Positions 42,086-52,402 of a DNA stretch of 64,000 nt are shown one piece after another. Source of the DNA: Capronia americana (taxonomy: Eukaryota > Ascomycota > Eurotiomycetes > Chaetothyriales > Herpotrichiellaceae); the NCBI GenBank assembly GCA_016110215.1, contig JADWQD010000015.1, forward strand, positions 744,001 to 808,000, given 5' to 3'. Positions within the stretch are counted from its first letter, which is position 1; each line of letters begins with the position of its first letter. The notes under the pieces are model-generated. The model worked only from the letters and a program-made list of their open reading frames with translations. It was not told the origin of the DNA and ran no database searches. Made by a program: the position numbers and the translations under genes.

Positions 42086-43210
42086 TCAGTCCTGACCGCC
42101 CCGAACGAGAATTTTGATATGCTCCTCCTTCCTCTCCAACAGTCCCTTGAATGCTTTGTCGACCGCGTCCTCTAGCGGCACTATACTTGTAATCATCTTC
42201 TGCGCCTTCTGTGCGAAGTCTGCATTTTTCTCCAAGGCTGAAATCACCGCTTTGAAGTCCCCAGCCGTATAGCCTACCCCGCCCGTGTACTTTTTCTCCA
42301 GAAAGACAAGATCATTGGGGTTGATCTGCAGTGGCTTGGAGTGGATTGCCACGTTGAATATCGTGCCGCCCGGCCTGGTGGCCTTCAGCGCTGTGTCCAG
42401 TGTGGATTGCAGACCAGAAGCATCGAACGAGACGTGCACGCCGAGGTTTCCTGGAGTCACTGCTCGAGCTGCATCGACGATTGGATTGGAGTCAGCGCCA
42501 CTGCTGGTAGTTGGATCAATGACAGCATCGGCGCCGAACTCGCGAGCTTGGGCCTTTCTCTTCTCGAGCACCTCGCTGACAATGACCTTTCTAGCACCGA
42601 CGACTTTCAGAGTAAGCAAGAGCCCTAGTCCTATCGGACCAGCACCGAGTACCAATGCATCTTGTCCCGACTGCAAACCGGAGGTGCGAACCATGTGCCA
42701 TGCAACCGACAGTGGCTCGACCAGCGCACCAACACTTAGTGGCACAGAGTCTGGTAGTTTGAAGGCGTTGCTGGCTTTGACGACAGCTTGTTCAGAAAAG
42801 CCGCCGCTCAGCGCGTCGAGACCGTAGTATGCTGTCATCGTGCAGAGATTTGGCCTGCCACTTTCACACATCGAACAAGCCGGCGTTCCGAACTGGGCAT
42901 CGTTTAAATTAGGCATCACGGTGATCTTGTCGCCACCTTTGACGTTGGAAACGCTGGCGCCGACTTCAACGACCGTCCCTGAAAATTCATGCCCCAGGAT
43001 GACCGGAAGTTTGGCTCCGGTCTGTTCGCGCAGGATGCCAGGGCCAGGGACCATAATGGGTCCAGAGGTGTATTCTTTAATATCAGTACCACAGACGCCA
43101 CAGAAGGCTGTGCGAATGCGAATCTCGTCCGAGCCACAAGGTAATGGTGCGACATCGTCGAGGCGAACGTCGGTGCGGTCGTAGAAGCGCAGTGCCTTGA
43201 AGGATGCCAT
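42086..43210 (-). CDS. Zinc-dependent medium-chain dehydrogenase, butanediol-dehydrogenase-like
   Basis: Single exon, 374 residues. Catalytic-zinc motifs are FCGVCGTD (C37/C40) and GHEFSG (H74, E75). The Rossmann glycine motif is VLGAGPIGLG. The insertion after GTDIKEYTSGP with PGILRE is characteristic of the (R,R)-butanediol dehydrogenase branch of fungal MDRs. In the structural-zinc lobe only C112, C115 and C123 of the usual four Cys spaced CxxCxxCx7C are present; position 109 is Thr. Family members oxidise secondary alcohols or diols with NAD+. Sorbitol or threonine dehydrogenase activity is an alternative. The gene is divergent from the DNA-ligase-like gene. Confidence 0.9.
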   Translation of the reverse strand: MASFKALRFYDRTDVRLDDVAPLPCGSDEIRIRTAFCGVCGTDIKEYTSGPIMVPGPGILREQTGAKLPVILGHEFSGTVVEVGASVSNVKGGDKITVMPNLNDAQFGTPACSMCESGRPNLCTMTAYYGLDALSGGFSEQAVVKASNAFKLPDSVPLSVGALVEPLSVAWHMVRTSGLQSGQDALVLGAGPIGLGLLLTLKVVGARKVIVSEVLEKRKAQAREFGADAVIDPTTSSGADSNPIVDAARAVTPGNLGVHVSFDASGLQSTLDTALKATRPGGTIFNVAIHSKPLQINPNDLVFLEKKYTGGVGYTAGDFKAVISALEKNADFAQKAQKMITSIVPLEDAVDKAFKGLLERKEEHIKILVRGGQD

Positions 43211-44101
43211 CTTTCAGCCACGGCTTGCGTATGGAATCTAAAGGCCCCTTTCGCTGGTGTTGCGAACATCGAGGCCAGGAATGCAATGCCCTTCTATACT
43301 GTTTCTACCCCGCCACGCTCGCCCATGCCATGCCAGCGCACATCATGCGGGGAGCCGAATCTGATCTGGATGATCATCGCTCTCATATTCAATTGGCAAT
43401 TCTAGTTGTGATCTCTTCGAAAGAGGACTTTTCATACCTACAACCGCATCAGTTTCATCTGTGAATGCGGAGTGTGGCCGGCTGAAGACGAGATCTGAGC
43501 CTGGATGCACGCCTCAAACATTCAGCGAAGCAGTATATATCCATGGCGACTGGCGCTACCGACGAAAATTGCTGTCCGAGACATACTTAGTCGAAACAGA
43601 CGCTCACCTTGCTGGCATACAGTGTTCGCGAGTGCACGTGTGCAGGGTGAAAGCTACCGCCGGCTCAAAGGCATCTTGTGAGCATCGTTTTCTTTACCCT
43701 CGCAAGAAATAACTGAAGAGACATTGTTCAATTCCTTGTTCGCCTTGTTTTTGTGCTCAGAGCAAACTGCCCCGCCTGCCTGTGTAGCGGAGTGCCCGTG
43801 GGATAGCAAACACAGTGATGGAATTATTTCTCAGTTGAAAAGGACCTCTCCACCAATCTTGTGCCCAGAGCCGTCACAGCAATACTATAAATATATTCCG
43901 AGCGATAAAGGTGAAGAAGGAGATTCTCTTTGTGAGCATACAAACGAGAATGTCACCATGTGGCCGCGTGTCTGTAGCGCGGCAGCTTCAATGGAGAAAA
44001 CGCGTCCCTCCGCTTGACGTCGACAACAACATGACAAGAACCAATCATCCCTGCATGCCAACGGCCCCCTGAAGCAGGACACCCCGCGTCCTCGACATGC
44101 C
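43211..44101. other. Divergent spacer between dehydrogenase and ligase-like genes
   Basis: This 0.9-kb spacer contains a good TATA element on the ligase side, annotated separately, and no supported gene. Confidence 0.5.
43886..43895 (+). promoter_or_regulatory. Candidate TATA box for the ligase-like gene
   Basis: TATAAATATA lies about 207 bp upstream of the ligase-like ATG. The distance is long for a core promoter but possible with a leader of 150 nt. Confidence 0.35.
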
Positions 44102-47100
44102 ATGCCGTTCAAATTCAAACACCTTGTCCAACTCCTCGAGGATCTCGATGCAGCCCGAGGAGACTCACGCAATGTGATCTCGTGGCACCAGCCCAAGCGC
44201 ATTACGCCGAAGCTACGTCTGCCCCGCCAAATCATCCAAGAATGGTTCAAGCAACACGAAGCCAACATCGTTCGCCATGGCTCCTCAGGTGTTGCCTTGC
44301 TCTCCAGCCTGGTCCTGGACCGGTCGCCACACCGGGTCTATGCTTTGCAGGAGAAAAGGCTCGCCAAAGTCATGTGCAAGGTGCTTGGTCTCCCCGAGGA
44401 TCGCGGTCGCGGGCTGCAACTGCACCAGTGGCAGAAAACAGACATGGACTTTGCAACTTGTGTCGAGCAAGTTGTGGCTGACGCCGGCTTTGACTGCCCT
44501 ACACCCGACTACGAGGTGACTCTTGAGGAAATTCACCGCACGTTAGAACGATTGGCAGACCGTTCTAGCTTCGATGAGAAGGCCAACTTGCTCAAGCCCA
44601 TATTCTGGCGACTGCAATGTAGCGAGGCCAAATGGCTCGTGCGGATGATCTTGAAGACCTACAGTCCCGTCGAAATCCCCGGCCATGTGGTTCTAGGATG
44701 CTTCCACTTCTTGTTGCCCCAGATCGTTCATTTTCGCAACTCGCTTGCAGACGCGATCGAGGTGCTCCAGATACCAGAGCTTTCATCAATTCCCCACGAC
44801 CCACCGGAGGAACTGCGACATCAATACCGCCAGGAATGCGCGAGACACGTCGGACCTAGACTGGGTGTTCCATTGCAGCGACAAGAGTTTCTGCAGGCCA
44901 GAGGGATTGGACATTGCTGCAGGACGGCCAATCAGAAAACAATGAGTGTCGATCGCAAATATGACGGCTGGTACGTCCAAGTCCACATCGACATCTCGAA
45001 GGGCAAAGACCGGATACGGATATTCTCCAAACGCAGCAAGAATCTCACCGCCGCTGCCTGGCGTTTACATGATGCCCTCGAAGCTGGCTTGCGCCTTGAT
45101 CATCCCGACTGCGTTATTACTCGAAGCTGCATTCTCGAGGGTGAAATGCTGGTCTGGAGCCGTAAGGACCGGGCTATCCAACCCTTCTGCAAGATCCGAA
45201 AATACGTCGACATCAATGGCCGCACTATCGGCACGGCGACCGACTCGCCCAAATCACCCGACGAGCAACTGATGGTAGTCTTCTACGACTGCTTGTTGCA
45301 CGATGACCGGAACCTGACGTTCGAACCTCACCGTGTGCGAAGACAGCATTTGGAGCGCATCGTTGCCCCCGTCGACGGCCTGGCTCAAGTCGGCGACCGC
45401 CATGTGATCAACTTCGGTTCCCCGAGTGGAAAAAAGCAACTGCTAGAGTACTTCGCTTATGCCATTGCCGAAAGGTGGGAGGGCCTTGTTCTGAAGGGGT
45501 GCGAAGACTTCTATTTCTCGGCAGGCTGGTATAGCGATGCAATCAAGTTAAAGAAGGATTACATCAAGGGATGCGGAGACCGTGCCGACCTCTGCATTGT
45601 CGGCGGGCGTAAAGATGCAGCAGATTCCGAAAAGCTTGGTCGCTCGCTTCGGTGGACGACCGTGCATTTGGCCTGCCTGAAGAACAAAGAGGACGTCGTG
45701 CGATACGGAGCGAAACCATTATACCTTCTCCTCGCCGAAATTACCCGTCCCAATATCCCGGAGGACATGCTTCTCGACCTCAACCGGAGGGGCATAGGTC
45801 GATGGGTGCCGTTCACCTATGAGTCGGAGCGCATGGACATCGAAAGCGGCCAGTCAAAGCTGCGAAATAACCCTCCCACTGAACTATTTCGAGAGCCATT
45901 CATCGTCGAGGCCATTGGAGCCGGCTTCGACAAGCCGGGAGACGTCTCGTATTATACCCTTCGGTTTCCGCGCATTGACAAAATGCATTTCGATCGCGGC
46001 GTGACTGACACCCACTCTTTCGATGAGTTACAAGAATTGGCAAGGAAGAGCCTCGAACCCGCGAGTGCGGAAGAACAAGAAGAGATGGAGTGGTACGAGC
46101 GACTAATTCAAGCCGAACCGAAGAAGAATCAGCATCTGTACCTACCATCGCAGTCCCAACAGACATCAAGTTCGTCAAGCGCGTCGCCCTTCAATACTGC
46201 AGGGCGCACGCCCACACCATTGGCAACGGAGAGTGTTGGTCCTATAGGGCAACGTGTGCCCCCAGCACGCCCTAGCCAACAAGCTAAGCCAGAGCAGCTT
46301 GCGTACGATGAACTTCCACCACAGAGTCCATCATGTACACCGACCGTCAGTGCCAAAACAAAAACACCGACACGGCTGGGTACCCTAGCAGTCGAGCTCC
46401 GCAAGCAGCCTACGTCTTCATCGCCTCTCAGCAACCATCTTGCCGATGGACCTCCAACCAAATCGACAACCAGCACATCCACGCCATCCCCTTCCGCCGG
46501 AACTCCTACTAGCGTTAACAGACCGGCGACCTCTCTAATCACCCCACCACAAATCCGTCAGACCCATGCAGACGAGTCCTCACGGGGAGTTAAGCGCAAG
46601 CTGTCACAGTCGGACTCATCACCTGCAGCCACCAAGCGAGCAAGACCGCACACGATCCAACACCCTCTCAATCCACTATCGACCGGGACCACCAGAACCC
46701 CAACTCAGTCTCCAACCAAGATCAAGCCATCGACTTCGATGCGCCAGGCGTCCACCCTGACGAAGCAGCGCCAACCGCTCGCGGCACTCGAGAACGTGTC
46801 GCCAACGCGTGGCCTGCACAAGACGCCCACCTCCCCAACGAAGACCTCCTCAGCCCGCAACAACGCCAAAGAACACAACACGGCCAGAAACACCGGGAAG
46901 GCCGCAACCACAGCAGCATCCACAGCGGGCGGAAGTCAAGCCTCCCAGCAGTCACCCTCGCGCACACCCTCGTATTTGCAATCGTACTTCCCCCTGGACA
47001 AAACGATCTGCAAGACCCTCTGGCCCGACTCGGCCGAATACATCGACGCCCCCGAGGACCCGCACCACGTCTACATGGTGCTTGTGGCGGCCGGGTCGGC

Positions 47101-47569
47101 GCTCTCGCCAACCCTGATTCACGACCTGAGGAGACGGATCTTCCAAGCCTACCGAATACATTGGAATGGCAGGACCGGGGCGGCAGATGACGAAAGACGG
47201 GACCGCCGAGGCACACAGGGATCCAGAGACGACGATGCACGTTCTGCTGTCAAGATCCAGCGTCGGGTCATCCTCTTCTATGAGGACGCTGTCTCGCCGT
47301 ACCTTAGGGCGGATACTTTCTCCGGCACTAGCACTGGCACAGGGACAGGGACAGGGACAAACACAGGGACGAAATCAAGTCTTCGCCCACGCACAATCGA
47401 CATACAGTCCATCCTGCCTAGGGTGGAGATGAAACGATTCTTCATCCGAGCGTTGGTCCTCACGACGCGGGATGATAAAGAGGAGGTGCCGAGGTCGAGA
47501 GACATTTCGAGCTGGAAGGAGGCCATGAAGCTGATGAGCGACATGCCGGGGGTCATGTACATTGATTGA
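44102..47569 (+). CDS. Divergent ATP-dependent DNA ligase-like protein
   Basis: Single exon, 1155 residues. Residues 1-250 resemble the alpha-helical DNA-binding domain of eukaryotic ligases. The nucleotidyltransferase core has motif I DRKYDGWY with adenylated lysine K286, motif III ILEGEML (E348), motif IIIa VVFYDCLL, motif IV WEGLVLKG (E460, K465) and motif V IKLKKDYI (K482, K484). In motif I the Arg of the ligase consensus KxDGxR is Tyr. The OB-fold-like part continues to about 680. A disordered Ser/Thr/Pro-rich region spans about 680-960. A folded-looking C-terminal module (about 960-1155), beginning QSYFPLDKTICKTLWPDSAEYID, is not recognised. It is neither a normal LIG1/Cdc9 nor a full LIG4, as no obvious tandem BRCT is seen. 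A role in nuclear DNA repair is inferred. Confidence 0.85.
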   Translation: MPFKFKHLVQLLEDLDAARGDSRNVISWHQPKRITPKLRLPRQIIQEWFKQHEANIVRHGSSGVALLSSLVLDRSPHRVYALQEKRLAKVMCKVLGLPEDRGRGLQLHQWQKTDMDFATCVEQVVADAGFDCPTPDYEVTLEEIHRTLERLADRSSFDEKANLLKPIFWRLQCSEAKWLVRMILKTYSPVEIPGHVVLGCFHFLLPQIVHFRNSLADAIEVLQIPELSSIPHDPPEELRHQYRQECARHVGPRLGVPLQRQEFLQARGIGHCCRTANQKTMSVDRKYDGWYVQVHIDISKGKDRIRIFSKRSKNLTAAAWRLHDALEAGLRLDHPDCVITRSCILEGEMLVWSRKDRAIQPFCKIRKYVDINGRTIGTATDSPKSPDEQLMVVFYDCLLHDDRNLTFEPHRVRRQHLERIVAPVDGLAQVGDRHVINFGSPSGKKQLLEYFAYAIAERWEGLVLKGCEDFYFSAGWYSDAIKLKKDYIKGCGDRADLCIVGGRKDAADSEKLGRSLRWTTVHLACLKNKEDVVRYGAKPLYLLLAEITRPNIPEDMLLDLNRRGIGRWVPFTYESERMDIESGQSKLRNNPPTELFREPFIVEAIGAGFDKPGDVSYYTLRFPRIDKMHFDRGVTDTHSFDELQELARKSLEPASAEEQEEMEWYERLIQAEPKKNQHLYLPSQSQQTSSSSSASPFNTAGRTPTPLATESVGPIGQRVPPARPSQQAKPEQLAYDELPPQSPSCTPTVSAKTKTPTRLGTLAVELRKQPTSSSPLSNHLADGPPTKSTTSTSTPSPSAGTPTSVNRPATSLITPPQIRQTHADESSRGVKRKLSQSDSSPAATKRARPHTIQHPLNPLSTGTTRTPTQSPTKIKPSTSMRQASTLTKQRQPLAALENVSPTRGLHKTPTSPTKTSSARNNAKEHNTARNTGKAATTAASTAGGSQASQQSPSRTPSYLQSYFPLDKTICKTLWPDSAEYIDAPEDPHHVYMVLVAAGSALSPTLIHDLRRRIFQAYRIHWNGRTGAADDERRDRRGTQGSRDDDARSAVKIQRRVILFYEDAVSPYLRADTFSGTSTGTGTGTGTNTGTKSSLRPRTIDIQSILPRVEMKRFFIRALVLTTRDDKEEVPRSRDISSWKEAMKLMSDMPGVMYID
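47328..47372 (+). repeat. (GGGACA)n repeat inside the ligase-like gene
   Basis: Hexanucleotide units related to GGGACA occur about six times in tandem and encode alternating Gly-Thr. Length changes would stay in frame. Confidence 0.85.
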
Positions 47570-47805
47570 ATGAAGGGGGAAAACGTGTTTTCGTCTATAT
47601 CTCGCTCCTTATGTATGGGGGCTTGATGAGAAATGGTCGTATGAGTAAACGAGTGCTTGACTATAAGGAAGTTGTAAATAGTGGTAGTATATGTAATCTA
47701 ATTTAGACTCGAAGATACTGCCTAAGTTACTGTATGAACGTGCGTGCATACGGCATCATTCTCAGATACCCTGGTCGCGGCTATGTTCTGGATGGAGTCG
47801 CGGCT

Positions 47806-49647
47806 CTAGAACAACCAGGCGACAAACCTCCGATAGAACCAGCCTCCCTTCTTGCCGACCGATCCTCTCCTCAGGTCATCCTTCCTCGCCTTCTCGGCTA
47901 AGAACTCTTCCTCCTCTCTGTCGATGATGTCTTTCCCGGAGTAAAGGTCCGCGTTTTCGGGCTTGATGCCCTTGGACTTCATGACCAGCTTGTAGCCGAA
48001 AATCATGATCAGGTACAGTGGAATGCCGAGGTATCCGGTGACGAAGTTCTTGTAGTCGAAATTCCCGTATGTTGAGGGCGAGCGGACGAAGACGTTGAAA
48101 TTCTTCGTCAGCGCGATGAGGATACAGAGTGATAATGCGCCATAAGAGCCGTAGATGCCCAGGGGGGCGGTGTATGCCAGGGCTGTATTTGGCAGGTTTT
48201 GCGCACGGCGGGCTTTGATAAAGTAGATGTGCGTGACGAGGATGGATATCCAGGTCAGGAGTCCGAAGATTGTCACAAGATTGACGAAATACCCGAAGAC
48301 GGTCTTGCTATCGTCGGAGACATTCATGAATGCCAGGAGAGCAAAGGCGGCGGAGAGTCCCAGTGCATAAATCGGCACGCCTCTCGAGTCAGTGCGCTTG
48401 AAGATCCGGGGGGCGTTGCCTTCGGACGCGAGACCGTAGAGTGTCCGGCTGGCGATGTACAGGTCGGAGTTGGAGGCGGAGAAGACGAAGAGGAGGATAC
48501 ACCCGTTGAGGATTCCGGGCAGGGCGTTGATACCGGCGAGTTTGACGGCGACCACGAAAGGGGATGCCGAGGCGGAAGAGGAGGCTTTGTTGGCGAACGC
48601 CAATTCGTCACTGTTGTAAGGCACCAGCATGCCCAGGAGCAGAACGCTCACGCAGTAGAAGAGCACGATCCGGTAGAAGGTCAGCTTGATGGCGCGGGGA
48701 ATCGTCTTTCGAGGATTCTGGGCTTCGCCGACTGTGACGCCCACAAGTTCGGTTCCGAGGTATGCGAATGTCGCGGTGACCATGGTTGACCAGAATGCGA
48801 GGAAACGACCTGTAGCACCGTCGTCGATATACTCGGCAAACGCGCCAGGGTCGTTCCAGTAACGGAAACCCTTGCGGTCGTGGTCTGGTCCACCTCCCAA
48901 GGCGAGCACGAGGGAGAGGATGATGATACCGACGATGACAATGACCTTGATGGTTGACAGCCAGAATTCGAACTCGCCAAAGAAGCGGATGCCGAAGTAG
49001 TTAATGGAGACGATGGCGACCCAGAAGACGGCAATGAAGACACCGGGATTGATACGATCGCGGTCCACCCAGTATTGAATGATCAGTGCTGCTGCCGTGA
49101 GCTGATTGGGCGTGACGATGATGTATTTGAACCAGTAGCTGTTGCCGTCAGTCAATGTAGATGGCACTCGGAGGCTTGCGTTCTCACGTGTATCCCAGAG
49201 AGAAGCCCAATGCAGGGTCGCAAAACCTGGCGGCATAACCAGTGAACCCTGACGACAATGGCAACCAAGCCGCCATCTCACCAAGAGCGCACATAACGAG
49301 GTAGACGAGGAAGCCGACAACGGTGTACGAGATGAAGATCGAACCGGGCCCTGCTTGGGCCAGAGCTTTGCCCGTTCCGATGATCAATCCAGTTCCTGTT
49401 CAGCTGAGTTAGACCATGGAGCTGAGTTTCTGTCAAGGCGTCTGTGTGACGAACCGATGGCACCTCCGATGGCAATCATCGTGATATGCCTGGCCTTAAG
49501 TCCGCGGTGCAGTCGCGTCCCCTCCTGTACTTCAACGCCACGAACTACTCTTTGGCTGTCCACGGGAGAGAGGGTCTGCTCTTGGGCATGCTTCTCCATT
49601 GTATCTGCGTCTGGAGAGGACGATGAATACCTGTGGTGAATAGCCAT
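47806..49647 (-). CDS. Amino-acid permease, fungal YAT family (APC superfamily)
   Basis: Three exons, 49647-49455, 49395-49188 and 49138-47806, with introns of 59 and 49 nt; 577 residues. The N-terminal 50 residues are cytosolic and end in LKARHITMIAIGGAIGTGLIIGTG, the YAT/AAP consensus at the first membrane helix, which spans the first splice junction. Twelve membrane helices are expected. Other family segments are GEMAAWLP, YWFKYIIVTPNQLTAAALIIQYW, FAYLGTELVGVTVGEAQNPRKTIPRAI and FSASNSDLYIASRTLYGLASEGNAPRIF. It imports amino acids with protons across the plasma membrane; specificity is not readable. The first donor is GTTCGT, weaker than the others, but conservation across the junction supports it. 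The C-terminal tail is charged and probably regulatory. Confidence 0.94.
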
Positions 49648-50686
49648 GATGGCTTGATCGTGACCTAGAACGGCCAGTCGGAGGGTAAAGAGAGTAGGGA
49701 AGAGGGTCGAAAAGCAGGAGCGTGCTTACAGGCAGAGACTTGTATACTTATCTTTCACACGTTAGCGAACGTGTCGCAAAACAGGCAGGTCCTTGACTGA
49801 TCACAAGCTATGAGGCTTGGACACGCATTGTGTTACATTCAGCAGTCACCCACGAGCTGCGCCAAGTGATTCCCGGTGTAGCTATCGGGTACAAGATGCG
49901 AATATCTTACGTCGATGCACGACGGAATGGAGCGAAGCCATGGATCTGCGGGGTCCGTATCCTGTTGCTGGGTACAGGAGGTGCCAAGATGGGAACCCAA
50001 GAAAATACCAAGACGAGTGATGGTGGGGACCGAGATAAGGACGCTGGTAGGACTTAGCTGGACTTAGCAATCGGCTGCCTACTGGGTAGAGTAGCACAGG
50101 AAGTCTCGATGGTAACAACGGGCGATGAGAGGTACTACAAGCGATGGCTCAAGCGAGGGCGTAAAGTCTTGGTGCAACTCAATGGCGCAGACAAGGTTGA
50201 CAAGATCTTCCGGTGGCGGTCGCCGAGGTCTTGAGCACGATCGAGCTGGCACAACTGGGGCGGCCTGGGGCGACCTAGTGCAGGAAAACGACTTGCCAAG
50301 TCAGATCTGCAGCTTGGGAGGGAACTTCTGCCATTCATTCTTGGCCATGAGCGAAGAGAGGAGGAGGGCAGAGGGATTGTTCGACTAGGCAGTCGTATGT
50401 AAGTGCGCCAAATCGGCTTGGCATACACGTGATACACAATGACACCCAACGGTCCGAATGCGCACACCCGGGAATAGCCGCACATTTCGAGGTTCACGTG
50501 AGTGGAATTTGTTTGTCTGATGAGAGAATTGATTGCTGCTGGTGTACATGACCTCTCAGAGGGGGGTCTGAGTACTACGCCTGAGGTAGTATTCGTCCGT
50601 CATCGCTTACCCACTTCCATTCGCTGTTTCGTTGTCCACATTAACCCCGCGAGAACTCGATGACAGCGAGTTCAGCAACTAACGCC
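49648..50686. other. Permease upstream region
   Basis: This 1-kb spacer contains the permease promoter and the 3' flank of the scramblase-like gene. CACGTG occurs near 50427 and 50495. No gene is supported. Confidence 0.5.
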
Positions 50687-52402
50687 TCAATCGTTCCAGA
50701 ACGAATCCCACAGTTGCGACAACCATCCGCCTCCTTCACCTCCTCCTGAGCCACCCGCTTGTGGTCCTTCACTCCACGGATCCGACTCAGCAGAGCCCCA
50801 GACATCTTGTCCTTGATTTTGCTCGCCGAAGCCGCTTTGTGGAGATTGTGGATCATAAGATTGGCCATAAGGCTGCTCGGGAGGCTGTTGCTGGGGGCTG
50901 GCATCATCCGCCGCAGCCTCAGACCTCCGGCCCATCCCTCTCTGCATGGCTTCATAACCTGCCATGGTTCCAGCTCCGGCCATGGCGCCCTCACCCACAC
51001 CAGCTGCTCCTCCTGCGGCTGTTCCAACGGCTCGACCAGCTCCTCCGACAACTGCGCCACCAGCCTCAGCTGCGCCGGCGGCTCCAGCTGCACCAGCGGC
51101 CTCACCAGCTCCCGCTGCTCCTGCTCCCGCTGCGCCTCCAGCTGCTTCTCCGCCTCCGCCTCCGAGCCAGATGGGAAAGAAACCATGGCTTCCACTGTGA
51201 CGGGAGAAGTAGTCATAGTCAATTGTGACGGCTGTAGCCAGCATCACCGCTCGCTGATCAAGGGTCATGCCAAACTTGCTCCCTCCTAAGACATCTGCAT
51301 GTGTAAGTTGGTCTTGGTTGGATCCAGAGTTCATGGCCTGGTTATCTGGTTGATCTTCACGCTCAGCAGAGTCCATTCTCAGGACGTAGCTTCCCGTGTC
51401 CGTAAATAACTCCCGACCAAATCCGCGAAATTCTCGGTTGACAGTTCCGATCTTGCGAAGGTTTTCGTCCCGTAGCGAGAAATCCCAGGAGAGGAAGGGC
51501 TCATCCACCCGAGCAAACTGGACGAAGTCGGTCGTAGAGCCGGACTGATTGCGTACGGCGACTTGCTCTTTTTGCACACTCGAAAGGTCTTCGGCACTTA
51601 TTTTGGACATGGCGTTGGGACCTTGATCACCCAAAGAAAGGTCATGGGAAAGAAATAAATCGTACTTGCGGCGCAGGGGCGCCCATTGCGAGTGCGTCTC
51701 GCCAATCACACGCATGCTGTCAAGGGGGACTGGCGATATTTGTGGTTGAGGAGTAAGATCGGGATTGCTTTCAGCCAGCTTGGTAGATGTAGAGGCTTCA
51801 AAAGTGGACGAGGTGTCCCAAGGATCGTAAACGCGGATTCGTGTATTGATCCACGAAAACGGGCGATGAAATCTCAAGACCTCCCGTGAATTCCTATCAA
51901 AAACGTGCGTGGTGAAGGCACGGTGTGTATTGAAGAACTGCCTTCTCATGGTGTGACCGATGCCACCATCATGTTCTGCCATGTAGCCAATATGGTTTCC
52001 ATGCGGGTCAAGTATAACGTATCGATTCGCTTGCTCAAATCCAACCAAAAGGTTCATCATCTCGAGTTGCCGCTGGATGACGACGGCAGATTGGGTGAGG
52101 ATATCAGCCGCAGGATGATTTGATCTTAGGATGGCTTTTGCATCTTCGGGTATGTACACAGGAGCGAGGAGGGGATTGTCTTTTGGATCTGTGTTGGCTA
52201 GGACATCTTCCATCGACGGAGGCTTCGGGGGCGGCTGTCCCTGCGTGTCTGATGAGGCATCATGATCCTTCCCGGGTTCTGGCTTTGGGGTCGCCCGGCG
52301 CCGGCTGCTCTCACTGAAACTTCTGCAGACAATTGATAAGTATGTTCGCGACCTGAATGCAGCACAAGCTGGTCGTGACAATAGGACCATGGCTTTCGCC
52401 AT
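50687..52402 (-). CDS. AIM25: Mitochondrial scramblase-family protein (Aim25 type)
   Basis: Single exon from ATG at 52402 (MAKAMVLL), 571 residues; the frame stays open upstream only to a TTG. The first 35 residues are Arg/Ser/Ala-rich, consistent with mitochondrial import. The scramblase-like domain covers about 90-410 and includes GFEQANRYVILDPHGNHIGYMAEHD, RAFTTHVFDRNSREVLRFHRP, and late elements such as FGRELFTDTGSYVLRM and LDQRAVMLATAVTIDYDYFSRH. The C-terminal 150 residues are unusual: a Gly/Ala tract of about 60 residues, then a Pro/Gln/Ser/Gly-rich tail ending in a Trp-rich motif (WLSQLWDSFWND). The family resembles phospholipid scramblases; yeast Aim25 is mitochondrial. Scrambling activity is not shown for this branch. 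Confidence 0.88.
   Translation of the reverse strand: MAKAMVLLSRPACAAFRSRTYLSIVCRSFSESSRRRATPKPEPGKDHDASSDTQGQPPPKPPSMEDVLANTDPKDNPLLAPVYIPEDAKAILRSNHPAADILTQSAVVIQRQLEMMNLLVGFEQANRYVILDPHGNHIGYMAEHDGGIGHTMRRQFFNTHRAFTTHVFDRNSREVLRFHRPFSWINTRIRVYDPWDTSSTFEASTSTKLAESNPDLTPQPQISPVPLDSMRVIGETHSQWAPLRRKYDLFLSHDLSLGDQGPNAMSKISAEDLSSVQKEQVAVRNQSGSTTDFVQFARVDEPFLSWDFSLRDENLRKIGTVNREFRGFGRELFTDTGSYVLRMDSAEREDQPDNQAMNSGSNQDQLTHADVLGGSKFGMTLDQRAVMLATAVTIDYDYFSRHSGSHGFFPIWLGGGGGEAAGGAAGAGAAGAGEAAGAAGAAGAAEAGGAVVGGAGRAVGTAAGGAAGVGEGAMAGAGTMAGYEAMQRGMGRRSEAAADDASPQQQPPEQPYGQSYDPQSPQSGFGEQNQGQDVWGSAESDPWSEGPQAGGSGGGEGGGWLSQLWDSFWND
50960..51170 (-). repeat. Gly/Ala-encoding imperfect GCN/GGN repeat in the scramblase-like gene
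   Basis: Imperfect triplet repeats encode about 60 Gly and Ala residues. The skew opens several other frames on both strands, which are not genes. Confidence 0.8.

Noticed and set aside
50641..51289. Several long open frames on both strands over the scramblase C-terminus
   Set aside because: They are produced by GC-skewed Gly/Ala triplets. Their translations are low complexity and the minus-strand main frame has family homology.
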